From Labilibacter sediminis (lineage in GTDB: Bacteria > Bacteroidota > Bacteroidia > Bacteroidales > Marinilabiliaceae), in NCBI RefSeq assembly GCF_005877885.1, contig NZ_VCHY01000018.1, positions 62,001 to 126,000 on the forward strand: a stretch of 64,000 nt of DNA. Direction: 5' to 3'. Shown piece after piece: positions 6,440 through 16,568 of the stretch. The notes under the pieces were generated by a model. That model was not told where the DNA came from, searched no databases, and saw only the letters and a program-made list of their open reading frames with translations. Within the stretch, counting starts at the first letter, position 1. Each line of letters starts with the position of its first letter. The translations under genes were made by a program, and so were the position numbers.

Positions 6440-8548
6440 ATGTTAGAAGGAATCACGCAAATTGGATTGATTGCAATTGTTGTTATTTTCGTTGGTTTTA
6501 TCATTATTGTTGTTAAAACCTATCGCAAGGCAACACAAGGACAAGCATTAGTACGTACCGGACAGGGGGGTACTAAAGTTAGATTTGGAGGTATCTTTGT
6601 AATACCCGTTATCCATAAAATGGAAATCATGGATATCACCCTTAAAACCGTAGTTATTTCACGCTCAGGTAAAGAAGGATTAATTTGTAAGGATAACTTA
6701 AGAGCCGACATTAAAGTAAACTTTTTTGTCAGGGTAAATAAAACTTCAGAAGATGTGATTCAGGTGGCACAATCTATTGGTTGTTCCAGAGCTTCGGATA
6801 TTGAATCATTGGTTGATCTTTTTGATGCTAAATTCTCTGAAGCCTTAAAAACTGTAGGTAAGCAATTCGATTTTGTAGAATTATATAACTCTCGTGAACA
6901 GTTTAAATTAGAAATTCTGCGAACCATAGGTACCGATTTAAATGGTTACGTATTGGATGACTGTGCCATCGATTACCTGGAGCAAACTCCTATAGAAGAA
7001 TTATCTCCGGATAACATCTTGGATGTTGAGGGTATTAAAAAGATTACAAAAATCACTTCCGAACAACAAATATTATCCAACCAAATACGCAGAGATAAAG
7101 AGAAGACGGTTACTAAGCAAGATGTAGAAGCAAAGGAAACAGTACTTCAATTAGAGAAGCAGTTGGCTGAAACCGAAGAAAAACAAAAAAGAGAAATTGC
7201 CAATATTAAATCGCGCGAAGGAGCTGAAATCGCCAAGGTTGAGCAGGAACAAAAATTAATTAGCGAGAATGCTCGTCTTGCCACAGAAGAAGAAGTTCAG
7301 GTTGCAGAAGAAAACAAACAACGTCAGGTGATTGTGGCCCGTAAAAACAAAGAACGTACGGAAGCTATAGAAAACGAAAGCGTGTTAAAAGATCAGCAAA
7401 TTGAAGAAAACGAGCGTGAAAAACTGGTAAGCTTAGCTCGTTTAGAAAAAGAAAAAGCATTAGAAGCTGAGCAAAAGAAAATGCAGGAGGTAATCAGAGA
7501 GCGCATTGAAGTAGAAAAATCCGTAGTTGCTGAAGAGGAGAAAATAAAAGATACCAAAGCACAGGCAGAAGCTGAAAGAACCAAGTTAGTTGCCATTAAA
7601 GCAGCTGAGAAAGAAGCAGAAACCAATCTGGTAACTGAAATTAAAAGCGCTGAGGCTAACCGTAAGGCTGCTGAATATAAAACTGAGCAACGCATTCTGG
7701 AAGCAAAAGCCGCTCAGGAAGCTGCAGATAAAGAAGCCAATGCCACTAAAATATTAGCAGAAGCTAAAGCGGCCGAGGCTGCTGCCATAGGTATTTCTGA
7801 AGCACAAGTAATTGAGGCCAAAGCGGAGGCTAAAGAAAAAGAAGGTACGGTACAAGCGACTATCATAACAGCTACCTCTAAAGCAGAGGCTGAGGCGATT
7901 CAACAAAAAGGTATGGCAGAGGCTACTGTTACCGAAGCTAAAGCTACAGCAACCGAAAAAGAAGGAATGGCAGTTAATCGAGTGAATAGCGAAAAATTCA
8001 CGGTAGAGGCTAAAGGGATAGAAGAAAAAGCTGCTGCCATGAAAAAGCTTGACGGTGTAGGAAAAGAGCACGAAGAATTTAAGTTAAAACTGAACAAGGA
8101 TAAAGAAATTGAACTGGCAAAAATCAATATTCAAAAAGATATTACCTCAGCACAGGCCAAAGTTATCAGCGAAGCACTAAAAGCTGCCAACATCGATATT
8201 GTAGGTGGAGAAACCATGTTCTTCAACCAGATTATGGGTGCTATTTCAAATGGTAAAAGCGTTGATAAGGTTGTTGGTAACAGCGAAGTTTTAACACAAA
8301 TAAAAGATACTTTCTTCTCCTCTGAAGATGGTCAATCATTTAAAACCAACATCCAAAAATTTGTTCAGCAGTTTGGCATGTCATCCGACGACCTAAAAAA
8401 CCTGAGCTTATCTAACTTATTGTTCAAATTAAGTAACGAAGCCAGCAGCGACAGCGATAAAAACTCCATTTTTAATCTGTTAGACGTAGCAAAAACCTTA
8501 GGCGTATCAAACAAAACTGCTAAGGAAATCGGTATTGATCCGTTTTAA
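6440..8548 (+). CDS. Flotillin family SPFH/band 7 protein (YqiK-like)
   Basis: A 702-aa protein with one N-terminal membrane helix (about residues 6-27), an SPFH/band 7 domain (about 30-200), then some 380 residues of Ala/Glu/Lys-rich coiled coil (about 205-590) and a ~110-residue C-terminal tail. Flotillins assemble into membrane microdomain scaffolds facing the cytoplasm. The partner membrane protein lies 3 bp upstream and the AAA ATPase gene 205 bp downstream. It is longer than E. coli YqiK (~550 aa), mostly through its coiled coil. Cargo or client is unknown. Confidence 0.9.
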   Translation: MLEGITQIGLIAIVVIFVGFIIIVVKTYRKATQGQALVRTGQGGTKVRFGGIFVIPVIHKMEIMDITLKTVVISRSGKEGLICKDNLRADIKVNFFVRVNKTSEDVIQVAQSIGCSRASDIESLVDLFDAKFSEALKTVGKQFDFVELYNSREQFKLEILRTIGTDLNGYVLDDCAIDYLEQTPIEELSPDNILDVEGIKKITKITSEQQILSNQIRRDKEKTVTKQDVEAKETVLQLEKQLAETEEKQKREIANIKSREGAEIAKVEQEQKLISENARLATEEEVQVAEENKQRQVIVARKNKERTEAIENESVLKDQQIEENEREKLVSLARLEKEKALEAEQKKMQEVIRERIEVEKSVVAEEEKIKDTKAQAEAERTKLVAIKAAEKEAETNLVTEIKSAEANRKAAEYKTEQRILEAKAAQEAADKEANATKILAEAKAAEAAAIGISEAQVIEAKAEAKEKEGTVQATIITATSKAEAEAIQQKGMAEATVTEAKATATEKEGMAVNRVNSEKFTVEAKGIEEKAAAMKKLDGVGKEHEEFKLKLNKDKEIELAKINIQKDITSAQAKVISEALKAANIDIVGGETMFFNQIMGAISNGKSVDKVVGNSEVLTQIKDTFFSSEDGQSFKTNIQKFVQQFGMSSDDLKNLSLSNLLFKLSNEASSDSDKNSIFNLLDVAKTLGVSNKTAKEIGIDPF

Positions 8549-8753
8549 GGATTAGACACAAGACATAAGTATAAAGACAAAAGACACATACAAGGCCAAC
8601 TAGCAATAAATAGTATAGCATTTATTGCTGGCCTTATTTGTTGTTTCAATGGTGCTTATACCATCAATTCTAGTCTTTATACTTTCGTCTTTATACTTTT
8701 TGTCTACCCTCATATCTTTTGTCTCCATCAAAAACCTTTATTGAATCAACATC
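8549..8753. repeat. Intergenic spacer with nested inverted repeats
   Basis: The spacer between the flotillin and ATPase genes has outer arms rich in AAGTATAAAGACAAAAGAC and its complement (GTCTTTATACTTTCGTC and related) and an inner hairpin at 8592-8635, AAGGCCA..GCAATAAAT pairing with ATTTATTGCTGGCCTT with a 4-nt bulge. It could attenuate transcription between the two genes or set different expression levels. It also looks like a dispersed Bacteroidetes intergenic repeat. Confidence 0.5.
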
Positions 8754-11700
8754 ATGGCAAATACCACTCCTGACAATATCGAAAATAAAAACACTGAAAC
8801 CCAGCTGGAGCAAGGAACCTACGAAATCATTAGAAACAGGTTAGTCCAACACGGTAAAGATCTACAGGGTCGCTTAAACACCTTAAACGACGAACGTAAA
8901 AGTGTTTTCGGGTCCATTGAAACGACATTAATTGGTAACGAGCGTATTACTACTTCCAACAATTGTATTCCGGTAGATATGGTAACCATTGGTAATTCAT
9001 TTGTATTTGGTTATAACGTTCTTATCGGCTTAAAAAAAGAAGTTGATGTTGCTGATGTTTTTAGTGTTTATGCCTACAATGCCACCGAGCATAACTTTCA
9101 GGAAAATGCTCTTGACCTGCTCCTCTCCGGTGACTTTGTTAAAGACTTTAAAAACCTTTACAAATACTACAAGGAAACCCAATTTATCAAGTTTGCCAAA
9201 ATTGGTACTTCACTGTTTTTAGTCTTTAAAACCGGAAAGGGTAAATTCGATATTAAAACCTTTAAATTTATAGTTCAGGGGGAACAGATAGCTTACGTTG
9301 ATAACCGCAGCGATCACGAATTTGTTTTTCCCGACCAGCATGAGTTTAAATGGACACGCACCACACGTGATCAACATGTAAAAGGACAGTTCCCGCATAT
9401 CTCCATCGAAGATCAAATATTTGTGGAGACTACCGAAGGTGACCTGACCATTAAAATAGAGAACAACACAGATAGCGGATTGGGTATATATGCCGAAGAA
9501 GTGGAGCACAAAACCCAAACCCTCGATGATGCAGAGTTTTACTATTCTATCATTGACAACCTTATTGTATTAAAAATAAAACCCTATCAGGAAGAAGACT
9601 TCCGATACATCGTATACAACAAAAAAATACAGGAAGCCATTCGCATCGATTCTCTGGAAGACTCATGCGTTCTACTTCCGGATAGCCATGGTCTTATTTT
9701 TGCCAACGGTTATTATCTGCAAACAGGTGAGATGAAAATCTTTGATAACGAACTCACTGAAATGCTTTACCTTCGTCGTATTCCTTCACCCAATGGCGAA
9801 GATTACCTGTACATATTTTATAACCAAACCAACGGTGAATATGTACTACTCTCATACAACCTCATCGCTCAACAGGTAGAAACACCAATCATATGCCATG
9901 GTTATTCCTTATTCGAAAATGGAGAACTATGCTACTTTAAAACAGATGGAACACCTAAAAAACATCATGCCCTTCAAATCTGGCGCACGCCTTATTTAGA
10001 TAGTAACTATCAAAGTGAAATTGAATCAAACCAAACATCTAAACTCTATAAAATAGGCAATAAGGACATCGTTAGGGGAATGTCTGAATGTAATGAAATA
10101 CTTAAGCTTATTCAAAAGGAAGATAGCTATGCCAATTTGTATTTCGACATTCAGAAAACAGCCAATGACATACTGGATACTTATTACTGGATTGGTGATA
10201 AGGAAACAGCTAACCTTAAAGATCCACTTCAAAATATTAAAGATACTGCTGCTAATGCCATAGAAGAATACGAGAAGGTAGTTAGCATTAAAAAGAATAG
10301 TCGCGAAGAAGTGGAGAGGGTGATGCAACTGACATATGCCATTACACTCAAAATTAAAGAAACTTCTTTTGCCAACATCAATGAATATGTAACAGTTCTG
10401 GCCGACCTCAGGACTCTTCGCGGAGAAACGGTATCGCTAAAAGAATTGCGTTATGTCGACATAGAGCATATCCAGAATGAAGAAGAGAAACTCGATGGAT
10501 TTAATCAGGAAATTTCCAATAACTGCGTCAAATTCCTGTTGCAAAAAGAGGCTTTAGAACCATACTACAACAAGGTAGAAGAACTAAAAAACAGTATTCA
10601 GGAGGTTAAAAAGGTTGTAGATGCCAATAAAATTGAAGATGAGCTCAATCAAACTTCCGCAGAGTTAGAAATGCTGATTGAAATTATTAGCAATCTTAAA
10701 ATTGATGATGCCACAGAAACAACACGTATTATCGATACCATTTCTACTATTTACTCCAGCTTTAACCAAATAAACGCCGCTTTAAAACGTAAGCGTAAAG
10801 AACTCTTAAGCATTGAAGGAACCGCTGAATTTAATGCACAGATAAAACTAATAAGCCAAGGTTTAACCAACTACATAGAACTTGCCGATTCCCCTGAAAA
10901 ATGTATTGAGTTTCAAACCAAACTTATGGTACAGATTGAAGAGCTGGAAGGAAAGTTTTCGGAGTTTGATGATTTTATCGACAAGATTACCACCAAGCGC
11001 GAAGAGATATACAACTCCTTCGAATCGAAAAAAATAAGCCTGGTAGAGTCTCGAAACAAAAGAGCCAATACTCTTTTTCAATCATCAGAAAGGATATTAA
11101 AAGCCATACGAAACAGGGTATCTAAATTTAATGAGGTGAGCGAAATCAATGGTTATTACGCCTCCGACCTTATGATAGAAAAGTTGCGCAACATTGTTAG
11201 CGAACTGATAGAACTTGAAGATTCTGTTAAAGCCGACTCTATACAAAGCCAGCTAAAAACCATTAAAGAAGAAGCCATCAGGCAACTTAAAGACAAAACA
11301 GAATTGTTTGTCGATGGTAAGAACATCATTAAATTCGGAACACACCATTTTTCGGTAAACACCCAACCATGCGAACTAACCATGGTATTTAAAGATGATG
11401 ACATGTACTTTCATCTTACCGGAACAAACTTTTATGAAAAAGTAGAGAGTAAAGACTTTGTGAGTTACAAAGACCTGTGGGACCAGAGTATTCCATCCGA
11501 AAACCAGGAGGTATACCGTGCCGAGTATCTGGCCTACAAAGTGTTTGAAAAAGCTCAACAAAAACTCAATGGAAGCCTGCATACCTTAAAAGATGAAGAA
11601 GCATTAAATTACATTCGTGACTTTATGAGCCTTCGGTATAACGAAGGATACGTAAAAGGAGTACACGATATGGATGCACTCATCATTTTTAAGGAATTAC

Positions 11701-13670
11701 TCGAATTAATAAAAACAGCAGGCTTACTCAAGTACTCAACACAAGCACGTGCCTGTGCTAATTGGTTCTGGAATAAGTTTGTTTCTGAGGATGTGCGACT
11801 CAATTACCATAAACAGCTTAAAGGAGTGGGTGCATTATTACAAGTTTTCCCGGATGCGCAGGAATTCCATTATATCATTGAAGAATTAAAAGACAAGCTT
11901 AAACACTTCATTAACGAAACTGAGCTTTTCGATCCAATACACATACCGGAAGCATCCGAATATTTATTTCATGAGGTAGTGAAGGATGATGAATTTGTAG
12001 TTGATAATGAAGCGGCCCGGCTACATGAATCTTTTATGGCCTTCTTAAAGGATAAATCAGCTTTGGCTCACTACCAAAAATCTGTAGCAGAACTTCAAGA
12101 CACCCCTGTTGCTCAGTTCAAACTTATTCAAAAGTGGATTAAGGCGTATCTGGCCAACGAAAATGCGGATAATAAAGAACAATACATCAATGAAGTTTCT
12201 GTTTTATTAATGCTCAACAGCTTAAATAAGAAGAATATAATTAAAGCACAACTATACAAAAAACTTGAGCAGTTTCAAGGCACACACTCTGTTCTTGAAG
12301 AAGGTAATTATGCCTTCGATTACAACAAGTTTATTTTTAAATTAAAGGATTACGAGAAAAACACCGCACTACGCTTCAACGAATTAACGGCATTAAAAAA
12401 GGAATTAATTCAAGACTTTGAAGATAACCTTCGCCTACAAGAATTCAAACCGCGCGTACTATCATCCTTTGTTCGAAATAAACTAATAGATAAAGTTTAC
12501 CTGCCACTAATAGGCGATAACCTGGCCAAACAATTGGGTACTGCAGGTGAAGGTAAACGCACCGATTTAATGGGCATGCTGCTTCTTATATCTCCTCCGG
12601 GATATGGAAAAACAACCCTTATGGAATATATTGCCAGTCGCTTAGGCATCATCTTTATGAAGATCAACGGCCCGGCCATCGGACACAGCGTCACATCTTT
12701 AGACCCCGCAGAAGCAGGAAATGCAAGTGCTCGTGAGGAGCTAAACAAGCTAAATCTTTCCTTTGAGATGGGCGACAATGTAATGATATACCTGGATGAC
12801 ATCCAGCATTGCAACCCGGAGTTGCTTCAAAAATTCATTTCACTTTGTGATGCCCAACGAAAAATAGAAGGTGTATACAAAGGCAAAAGCAAAACCTATG
12901 ATTTTCGTGGACGAAAAGTATGTGTGGTCATGGCAGGTAACCCATATACCGAAAGTGGCGATAAATTTCAGATTCCGGACATGCTTGCCAACCGTGCCGA
13001 TATTTATAACCTGGGCGATATACTTGGAGACACTGCTGATGTTTTCAACATGAGTTACATCGAAAACTCCCTTACTTCAAATCAGGTATTGAATCAGCTG
13101 GCTGCCAAAAGCCACAACGACATTTACCCTATGCTTAAACTTGCTGAAAGTGGCGATAAAGATGGCTTGGAGTTTGAAGCCAATCATACTCCCGGGCAGA
13201 TTAACGACTATGTGAATGTCATTAAAAAGCTGTCAACAATTCGCGATGTAATCTCAAAGGTAAACCAACAATATATTTTCTCAGCAGCACAAGCTGATGA
13301 ATACCGAACAGAACCAGCTTTTAAACTCCAGGGATCGTATCGTAATATGAATAAGATAACAGAAAAAATTGTCTCTATTATGAATGAAGATGAACTGGAA
13401 ACGCTTATCATGTCGCACTACGAAGGGGAATCACAAACACTAACCTCCGGCGCTGAAGCCAATATGCTAAAGTTTAAAGAGATTGTTAATAAGATGACGG
13501 ACGAAGAGGCTCAACGCTGGGAAGATATTAAAACAACCTTTGTGAAAAACCAAAAACTAAAAGCGGGAGGAAACAACCAAACAGCACAAGTGATGGAAGG
13601 TATTGAGAAAATGACAGATAGTATCAACAATGTTTCTCATACCCTGAAAAAATGCATTTGGAATGGATAG
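8754..13670 (+). CDS. Giant DUF3686/AAA 'DNA repair ATPase'
   Basis: A 1638-aa cytosolic protein. The N-terminal part (for example TYEIIRNRLVQHGKDL, then SVFGSIETTLIGNERI and NNCIPVDMVTIGN) matches the DUF3686 family annotated as 'ATPase involved in DNA repair'. A helical coiled-coil middle (about 480-870) follows. Near the C terminus is an AAA module with Walker A SPPGYGKTT (1280-1288), Walker B IYLDDIQ (about 1345-1351) and a sensor-1-like VVMAGNP. The DNA-repair label is a family name, not shown experimentally as far as I know. The flotillin gene upstream and TerB-like gene downstream suggest it works at the membrane in a stress-response complex. Confidence 0.85.
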   Translation: MANTTPDNIENKNTETQLEQGTYEIIRNRLVQHGKDLQGRLNTLNDERKSVFGSIETTLIGNERITTSNNCIPVDMVTIGNSFVFGYNVLIGLKKEVDVADVFSVYAYNATEHNFQENALDLLLSGDFVKDFKNLYKYYKETQFIKFAKIGTSLFLVFKTGKGKFDIKTFKFIVQGEQIAYVDNRSDHEFVFPDQHEFKWTRTTRDQHVKGQFPHISIEDQIFVETTEGDLTIKIENNTDSGLGIYAEEVEHKTQTLDDAEFYYSIIDNLIVLKIKPYQEEDFRYIVYNKKIQEAIRIDSLEDSCVLLPDSHGLIFANGYYLQTGEMKIFDNELTEMLYLRRIPSPNGEDYLYIFYNQTNGEYVLLSYNLIAQQVETPIICHGYSLFENGELCYFKTDGTPKKHHALQIWRTPYLDSNYQSEIESNQTSKLYKIGNKDIVRGMSECNEILKLIQKEDSYANLYFDIQKTANDILDTYYWIGDKETANLKDPLQNIKDTAANAIEEYEKVVSIKKNSREEVERVMQLTYAITLKIKETSFANINEYVTVLADLRTLRGETVSLKELRYVDIEHIQNEEEKLDGFNQEISNNCVKFLLQKEALEPYYNKVEELKNSIQEVKKVVDANKIEDELNQTSAELEMLIEIISNLKIDDATETTRIIDTISTIYSSFNQINAALKRKRKELLSIEGTAEFNAQIKLISQGLTNYIELADSPEKCIEFQTKLMVQIEELEGKFSEFDDFIDKITTKREEIYNSFESKKISLVESRNKRANTLFQSSERILKAIRNRVSKFNEVSEINGYYASDLMIEKLRNIVSELIELEDSVKADSIQSQLKTIKEEAIRQLKDKTELFVDGKNIIKFGTHHFSVNTQPCELTMVFKDDDMYFHLTGTNFYEKVESKDFVSYKDLWDQSIPSENQEVYRAEYLAYKVFEKAQQKLNGSLHTLKDEEALNYIRDFMSLRYNEGYVKGVHDMDALIIFKELLELIKTAGLLKYSTQARACANWFWNKFVSEDVRLNYHKQLKGVGALLQVFPDAQEFHYIIEELKDKLKHFINETELFDPIHIPEASEYLFHEVVKDDEFVVDNEAARLHESFMAFLKDKSALAHYQKSVAELQDTPVAQFKLIQKWIKAYLANENADNKEQYINEVSVLLMLNSLNKKNIIKAQLYKKLEQFQGTHSVLEEGNYAFDYNKFIFKLKDYEKNTALRFNELTALKKELIQDFEDNLRLQEFKPRVLSSFVRNKLIDKVYLPLIGDNLAKQLGTAGEGKRTDLMGMLLLISPPGYGKTTLMEYIASRLGIIFMKINGPAIGHSVTSLDPAEAGNASAREELNKLNLSFEMGDNVMIYLDDIQHCNPELLQKFISLCDAQRKIEGVYKGKSKTYDFRGRKVCVVMAGNPYTESGDKFQIPDMLANRADIYNLGDILGDTADVFNMSYIENSLTSNQVLNQLAAKSHNDIYPMLKLAESGDKDGLEFEANHTPGQINDYVNVIKKLSTIRDVISKVNQQYIFSAAQADEYRTEPAFKLQGSYRNMNKITEKIVSIMNEDELETLIMSHYEGESQTLTSGAEANMLKFKEIVNKMTDEEAQRWEDIKTTFVKNQKLKAGGNNQTAQVMEGIEKMTDSINNVSHTLKKCIWNG

Positions 13671-13766
13671 AATCAATTAAAAATTTAACAATTATGAATT
13701 ACGAACTTTAAGTCACATACAACAATATTCGTAATTCTTAATTTATAACCCGTAATTCTAAAGCTT
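13671..13766. repeat. Spacer with degenerate ATTACGAATT-type inverted repeat
   Basis: The 96-bp gap contains AATTATGAATTACGAA and its near-complement ATTCGTAATTCTTAATTTAT, followed by CCCGTAATTC. Such spacers are common intergenic repeats in Bacteroidetes. No terminator T tract is visible, so read-through into the TerB-like gene is plausible. Confidence 0.4.
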
Positions 13767-14177
13767 ATGATTTCAATAAACAACTATTTCGATTCAGAGA
13801 AGGCACAGTTAGCCGTATTAATTAAAATGGCTAAGGCCGATGGACAAGTAAAAGGTTCGGAAGATATGTTTTTACGCCTGATGGCACGCAAATTAAATAT
13901 CTCCATTTCCGATTTTGAGGAGATTTATGAAAATGCCGATAAGTACACATACATCCCTCCTGCCAATCAGGAAGATCGTTTTGTGATGTTTTACATGATC
14001 ATCCAAATGATGAAAATGGATTTATCCGTTGACGTTGAAGAAATCGATTTTTGCAAAGAACTGGGCAAAAAACTGGAAATAAGCGACGAAAAAGTAGAAG
14101 CAATCATCAAAGTATCCATCCTTAAAAACAAAGAGGTAGTTGGTTATGATGAGATAAGAGAGTTATTGGTAGGGTAA
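13767..14177 (+). CDS. TerB-like (tellurite resistance family) protein
   Basis: A 136-aa all-helical protein. The segment AQLAVLIKMAKADGQVKGSEDMF fits the N-terminal helices of TerB-like domains, including the acidic/Gly turn ADGxV that in TerB contributes to metal binding, and the pattern is loosely repeated in the second half. It has no signal peptide or membrane helix. It is the fourth gene of the flotillin/DUF3686 group, 96 bp after the ATPase. TerB domains occur in systems linked to membrane stress and phage or metal response. The precise role here is inferred from context only. Confidence 0.75.
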   Translation: MISINNYFDSEKAQLAVLIKMAKADGQVKGSEDMFLRLMARKLNISISDFEEIYENADKYTYIPPANQEDRFVMFYMIIQMMKMDLSVDVEEIDFCKELGKKLEISDEKVEAIIKVSILKNKEVVGYDEIRELLVG

Positions 14178-14235
14178 GCAATTTTTAATATTCAATTCTG
14201 CATGCATGTAAGATTTGCTGCCTAATAACTAATCT

Positions 14236-14916
14236 TTACTTGCAATACTCATTCAAATATTTTTCAGAAAGATTATATCCCAGTAGTAAGGCTTGTTTCC
14301 AATCGTTGCAAGCCTCTTCTTTTCTACCCTGCATATAATAACACATAGCTCTGTTATTTAGAGCCGCGGCAAAATCAGATTTAAGTTTCAGGGCATAATT
14401 ATAATCTGCTATAGCACCATCATACATTTCCATCTGAAAAAAGCAATTACCCCGATTTAAGTAGTAATAATGAACCAGATAAAAATCCTCACCATTTCGC
14501 TTAGCGTAATTTGTAGCATTGGTATATTCTAAAACGGCCTCAGGAAGTTGATATTTATGCCGGTAAATTTCTGCTCTGTAAAAGCAAAGTTCATCATCAT
14601 CAGTAAAAATGCGTTTACCCTTATCCATAGCACATACAACTGTATCAGTATAGGATTTATCTTTCAGCCAGGCCTGATAAATCAACAAATATGTTTCACG
14701 TAACAACGAATCTATCGATAAAGAATGTAATAATTCATCAAATGCATTATTAACACTACCCTCTTCTAAATTTTTCTTAGCTGTTTTATTCAAGTCTATG
14801 GCTTCGTTTCTACTATCAATTTCCACCTCATACAAACTCTGACCTCCAACCGCCTGAACAAGCACTAACAATACAAATGCAATAACAAAAGATATTTTGC
14901 TAAGATTCTTTACCAT
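14236..14916 (-). CDS. Secreted TPR-repeat protein
   Basis: A 226-aa protein with a signal peptide (residues 1-25, ending QAVGGQS) and several TPR-like helix pairs; the clearest are YLNRGNCFFQMEMYDGAIADYNYALKL and ALNNRAMCYYMQGRKEEACNDW. It is likely periplasmic and mediates protein contacts. I start at the ATG at 14916 because it gives a clean signal peptide; an upstream in-frame ATG at 14991 would add 25 residues. It is convergent with the TerB-like gene and has no operon partner. Confidence 0.75.
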   Translation of the reverse strand: MVKNLSKISFVIAFVLLVLVQAVGGQSLYEVEIDSRNEAIDLNKTAKKNLEEGSVNNAFDELLHSLSIDSLLRETYLLIYQAWLKDKSYTDTVVCAMDKGKRIFTDDDELCFYRAEIYRHKYQLPEAVLEYTNATNYAKRNGEDFYLVHYYYLNRGNCFFQMEMYDGAIADYNYALKLKSDFAAALNNRAMCYYMQGRKEEACNDWKQALLLGYNLSEKYLNEYCK

Positions 14917-15031
14917 GTTATTTTCATTTAGAATTAAGCTGCAAACAATATCACAACCGTATAAGATAATGTCTAATACATTTTTAATCAATAGTTAATT
15001 TGATCTGTTTAAATTTATTTTTCAATGGTCA

Positions 15032-15117
15032 GATGCCTGTCAGCCGACAGGCCGGGAACTCGCCAAAGTTAATCATCCTCCCTTATGAAAAGCACGCTCT
15101 CATGGCTCGTTTCATAA
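15032..15117. repeat. Two small hairpins upstream of the ergothioneine genes
   Basis: GCCTGTC-AGCC-GACAGGC lies at about 15032-15050, and TTATGAAAAGC pairs with GCTCGTTTCATAA across 15083-15117. They fall in the divergent gap between the TPR gene and the rhodanese gene, 120-200 bp upstream of the latter. Either could be an operator or an intergenic repeat; nothing here decides. Confidence 0.45.
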
Positions 15118-15237
15118 AACCTCATCCAGATAATTTCTTTAACTCATCACTTAATCAGGCAAACACATTACCGCATTAATAATTAGGTCTTTAATCTGTT
15201 TTTTCCTTATATTGAATAGAAACAATAACTTTTTTCT

Positions 15238-16554
15238 ATGAGATCCATTAAAATTGTTTCAACCCGTGAACTAACTTCTCTTATTCTTCAATCCAAAACA
15301 AAACTTCTCGATATCAGACCCATTGATGCTTATAATGGCTGGAAAATGGAGGGAGAACAAAAAGGCGGACATATACAGGGAGCCAAATCACTTCCTTATA
15401 AATGGACACTGTATATAGATTGGATCGAAATTGTCAGATCAAAAAACATACTTATTTCAGATAAAATAATTATTTACGGCTATTCTCCTGAAGAAAGCGA
15501 TTATACTGCACAACTCTTTCTAAAAGCGGGATATGAAGACGTATCAATATATCAGGAATTTTTAAACGAATGGATTCCTCAGAATCTACCCATGCAAACA
15601 CTGGCTCGGTACAAATATTTAGTACCTGCTCAATGGGTAAAAGAAATTGTTGACGGCAAGATTCCAGAAACACACTCAGGAGGTAAAACTGTAATTTGCC
15701 ATGCGCACTACAGAAACCGGGAAGCCTACCTTAGCGGCCATATTCCCGGAGCAATTGATATGGATACCTTAGCGCTTGAAGCTCCTGAAACATGGAACAG
15801 AAGATCGCCCGAAGAATTAAAAAAGGCCTTGGAGGAACATGGCATTACGAGTGATACAACCGTTATTATTTATGGTAAATTTATGTGGCCCGATAATAAG
15901 GACGATTTTCCGGGAAGTGCTGCCGGTCATATAGGCGCCATTAGAAATGCTTTTATCATGTTATATGCCGGCGTTAAAGATGTTCGTGTACTAAACGGAG
16001 GGTTTCAGAGCTGGAAAGATGCGGGCTATGAAATCAGTATTGCTGATGAACCAAAACAACTGGTGACTGATTTTGGTGCTAATATCCCTATGCAGCCGCA
16101 TTTAGCCGTTGATGTACCCAAAGCCAAACATATGATAGCCTCTAAAAATGCAGATATTGTTTGTGTTAGGAGTTATCCGGAATATACGGGAGAAGTTAGC
16201 GGATACAATTACATTGAGAAAAAAGGACGAATTCCTGGCGCTATTTTCGGCCATTGTGGTTCCGATGCCTATCATATGGAAAACTATAGAAATGTTGATC
16301 ATACCATTAGAGAATACCATGAAGTTGAAGAAAAGTGGGAAGCTTCAGGTATTACCCCTGATAAACATTTGGCATTTTATTGTGGAACCGGATGGCGCGG
16401 AAGCGAAGCTTTTTTTAATGCATGGCTAATGGGATGGCCTAAAGTTTCTGTTTTTGACGGAGGTTGGTTCGAGTGGAGTAATGATCCGGCTAACCCTTAC
16501 GAAACAGGAATACCTAAAGAACAGATGGTTTCAATTGCCAATCATTTCCATTAA
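15238..16554 (+). CDS. eanB: Multi-domain rhodanese, anaerobic ergothioneine synthase EanB-like
   Basis: A 438-aa protein with three rhodanese-like modules (about 1-120, 130-275, 285-430). Only the last carries a catalytic Cys, Cys382 in FYCGTGWRG; the equivalent loops of the first two (IYGYSPEE, IYGKFMWPD) have none. In EanB of Chlorobium limicola a single C-terminal rhodanese Cys forms a persulfide and inserts sulfur into the hercynine imidazole, giving ergothioneine without oxygen. The next gene, 14 bp downstream, encodes the histidine methyltransferase that makes hercynine, which strongly supports EanB over an ordinary thiosulfate sulfurtransferase. Function is inferred from family and context. 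Confidence 0.78.
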   Translation: MRSIKIVSTRELTSLILQSKTKLLDIRPIDAYNGWKMEGEQKGGHIQGAKSLPYKWTLYIDWIEIVRSKNILISDKIIIYGYSPEESDYTAQLFLKAGYEDVSIYQEFLNEWIPQNLPMQTLARYKYLVPAQWVKEIVDGKIPETHSGGKTVICHAHYRNREAYLSGHIPGAIDMDTLALEAPETWNRRSPEELKKALEEHGITSDTTVIIYGKFMWPDNKDDFPGSAAGHIGAIRNAFIMLYAGVKDVRVLNGGFQSWKDAGYEISIADEPKQLVTDFGANIPMQPHLAVDVPKAKHMIASKNADIVCVRSYPEYTGEVSGYNYIEKKGRIPGAIFGHCGSDAYHMENYRNVDHTIREYHEVEEKWEASGITPDKHLAFYCGTGWRGSEAFFNAWLMGWPKVSVFDGGWFEWSNDPANPYETGIPKEQMVSIANHFH

Positions 16555-16568
16555 TTTTAAAAGCTTTA

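Noticed and set aside
15238-16554. Ordinary thiosulfate/3-mercaptopyruvate sulfurtransferase
   Set aside because: Possible by fold, but three modules with a single active Cys and the adjacent histidine methyltransferase fit EanB better.
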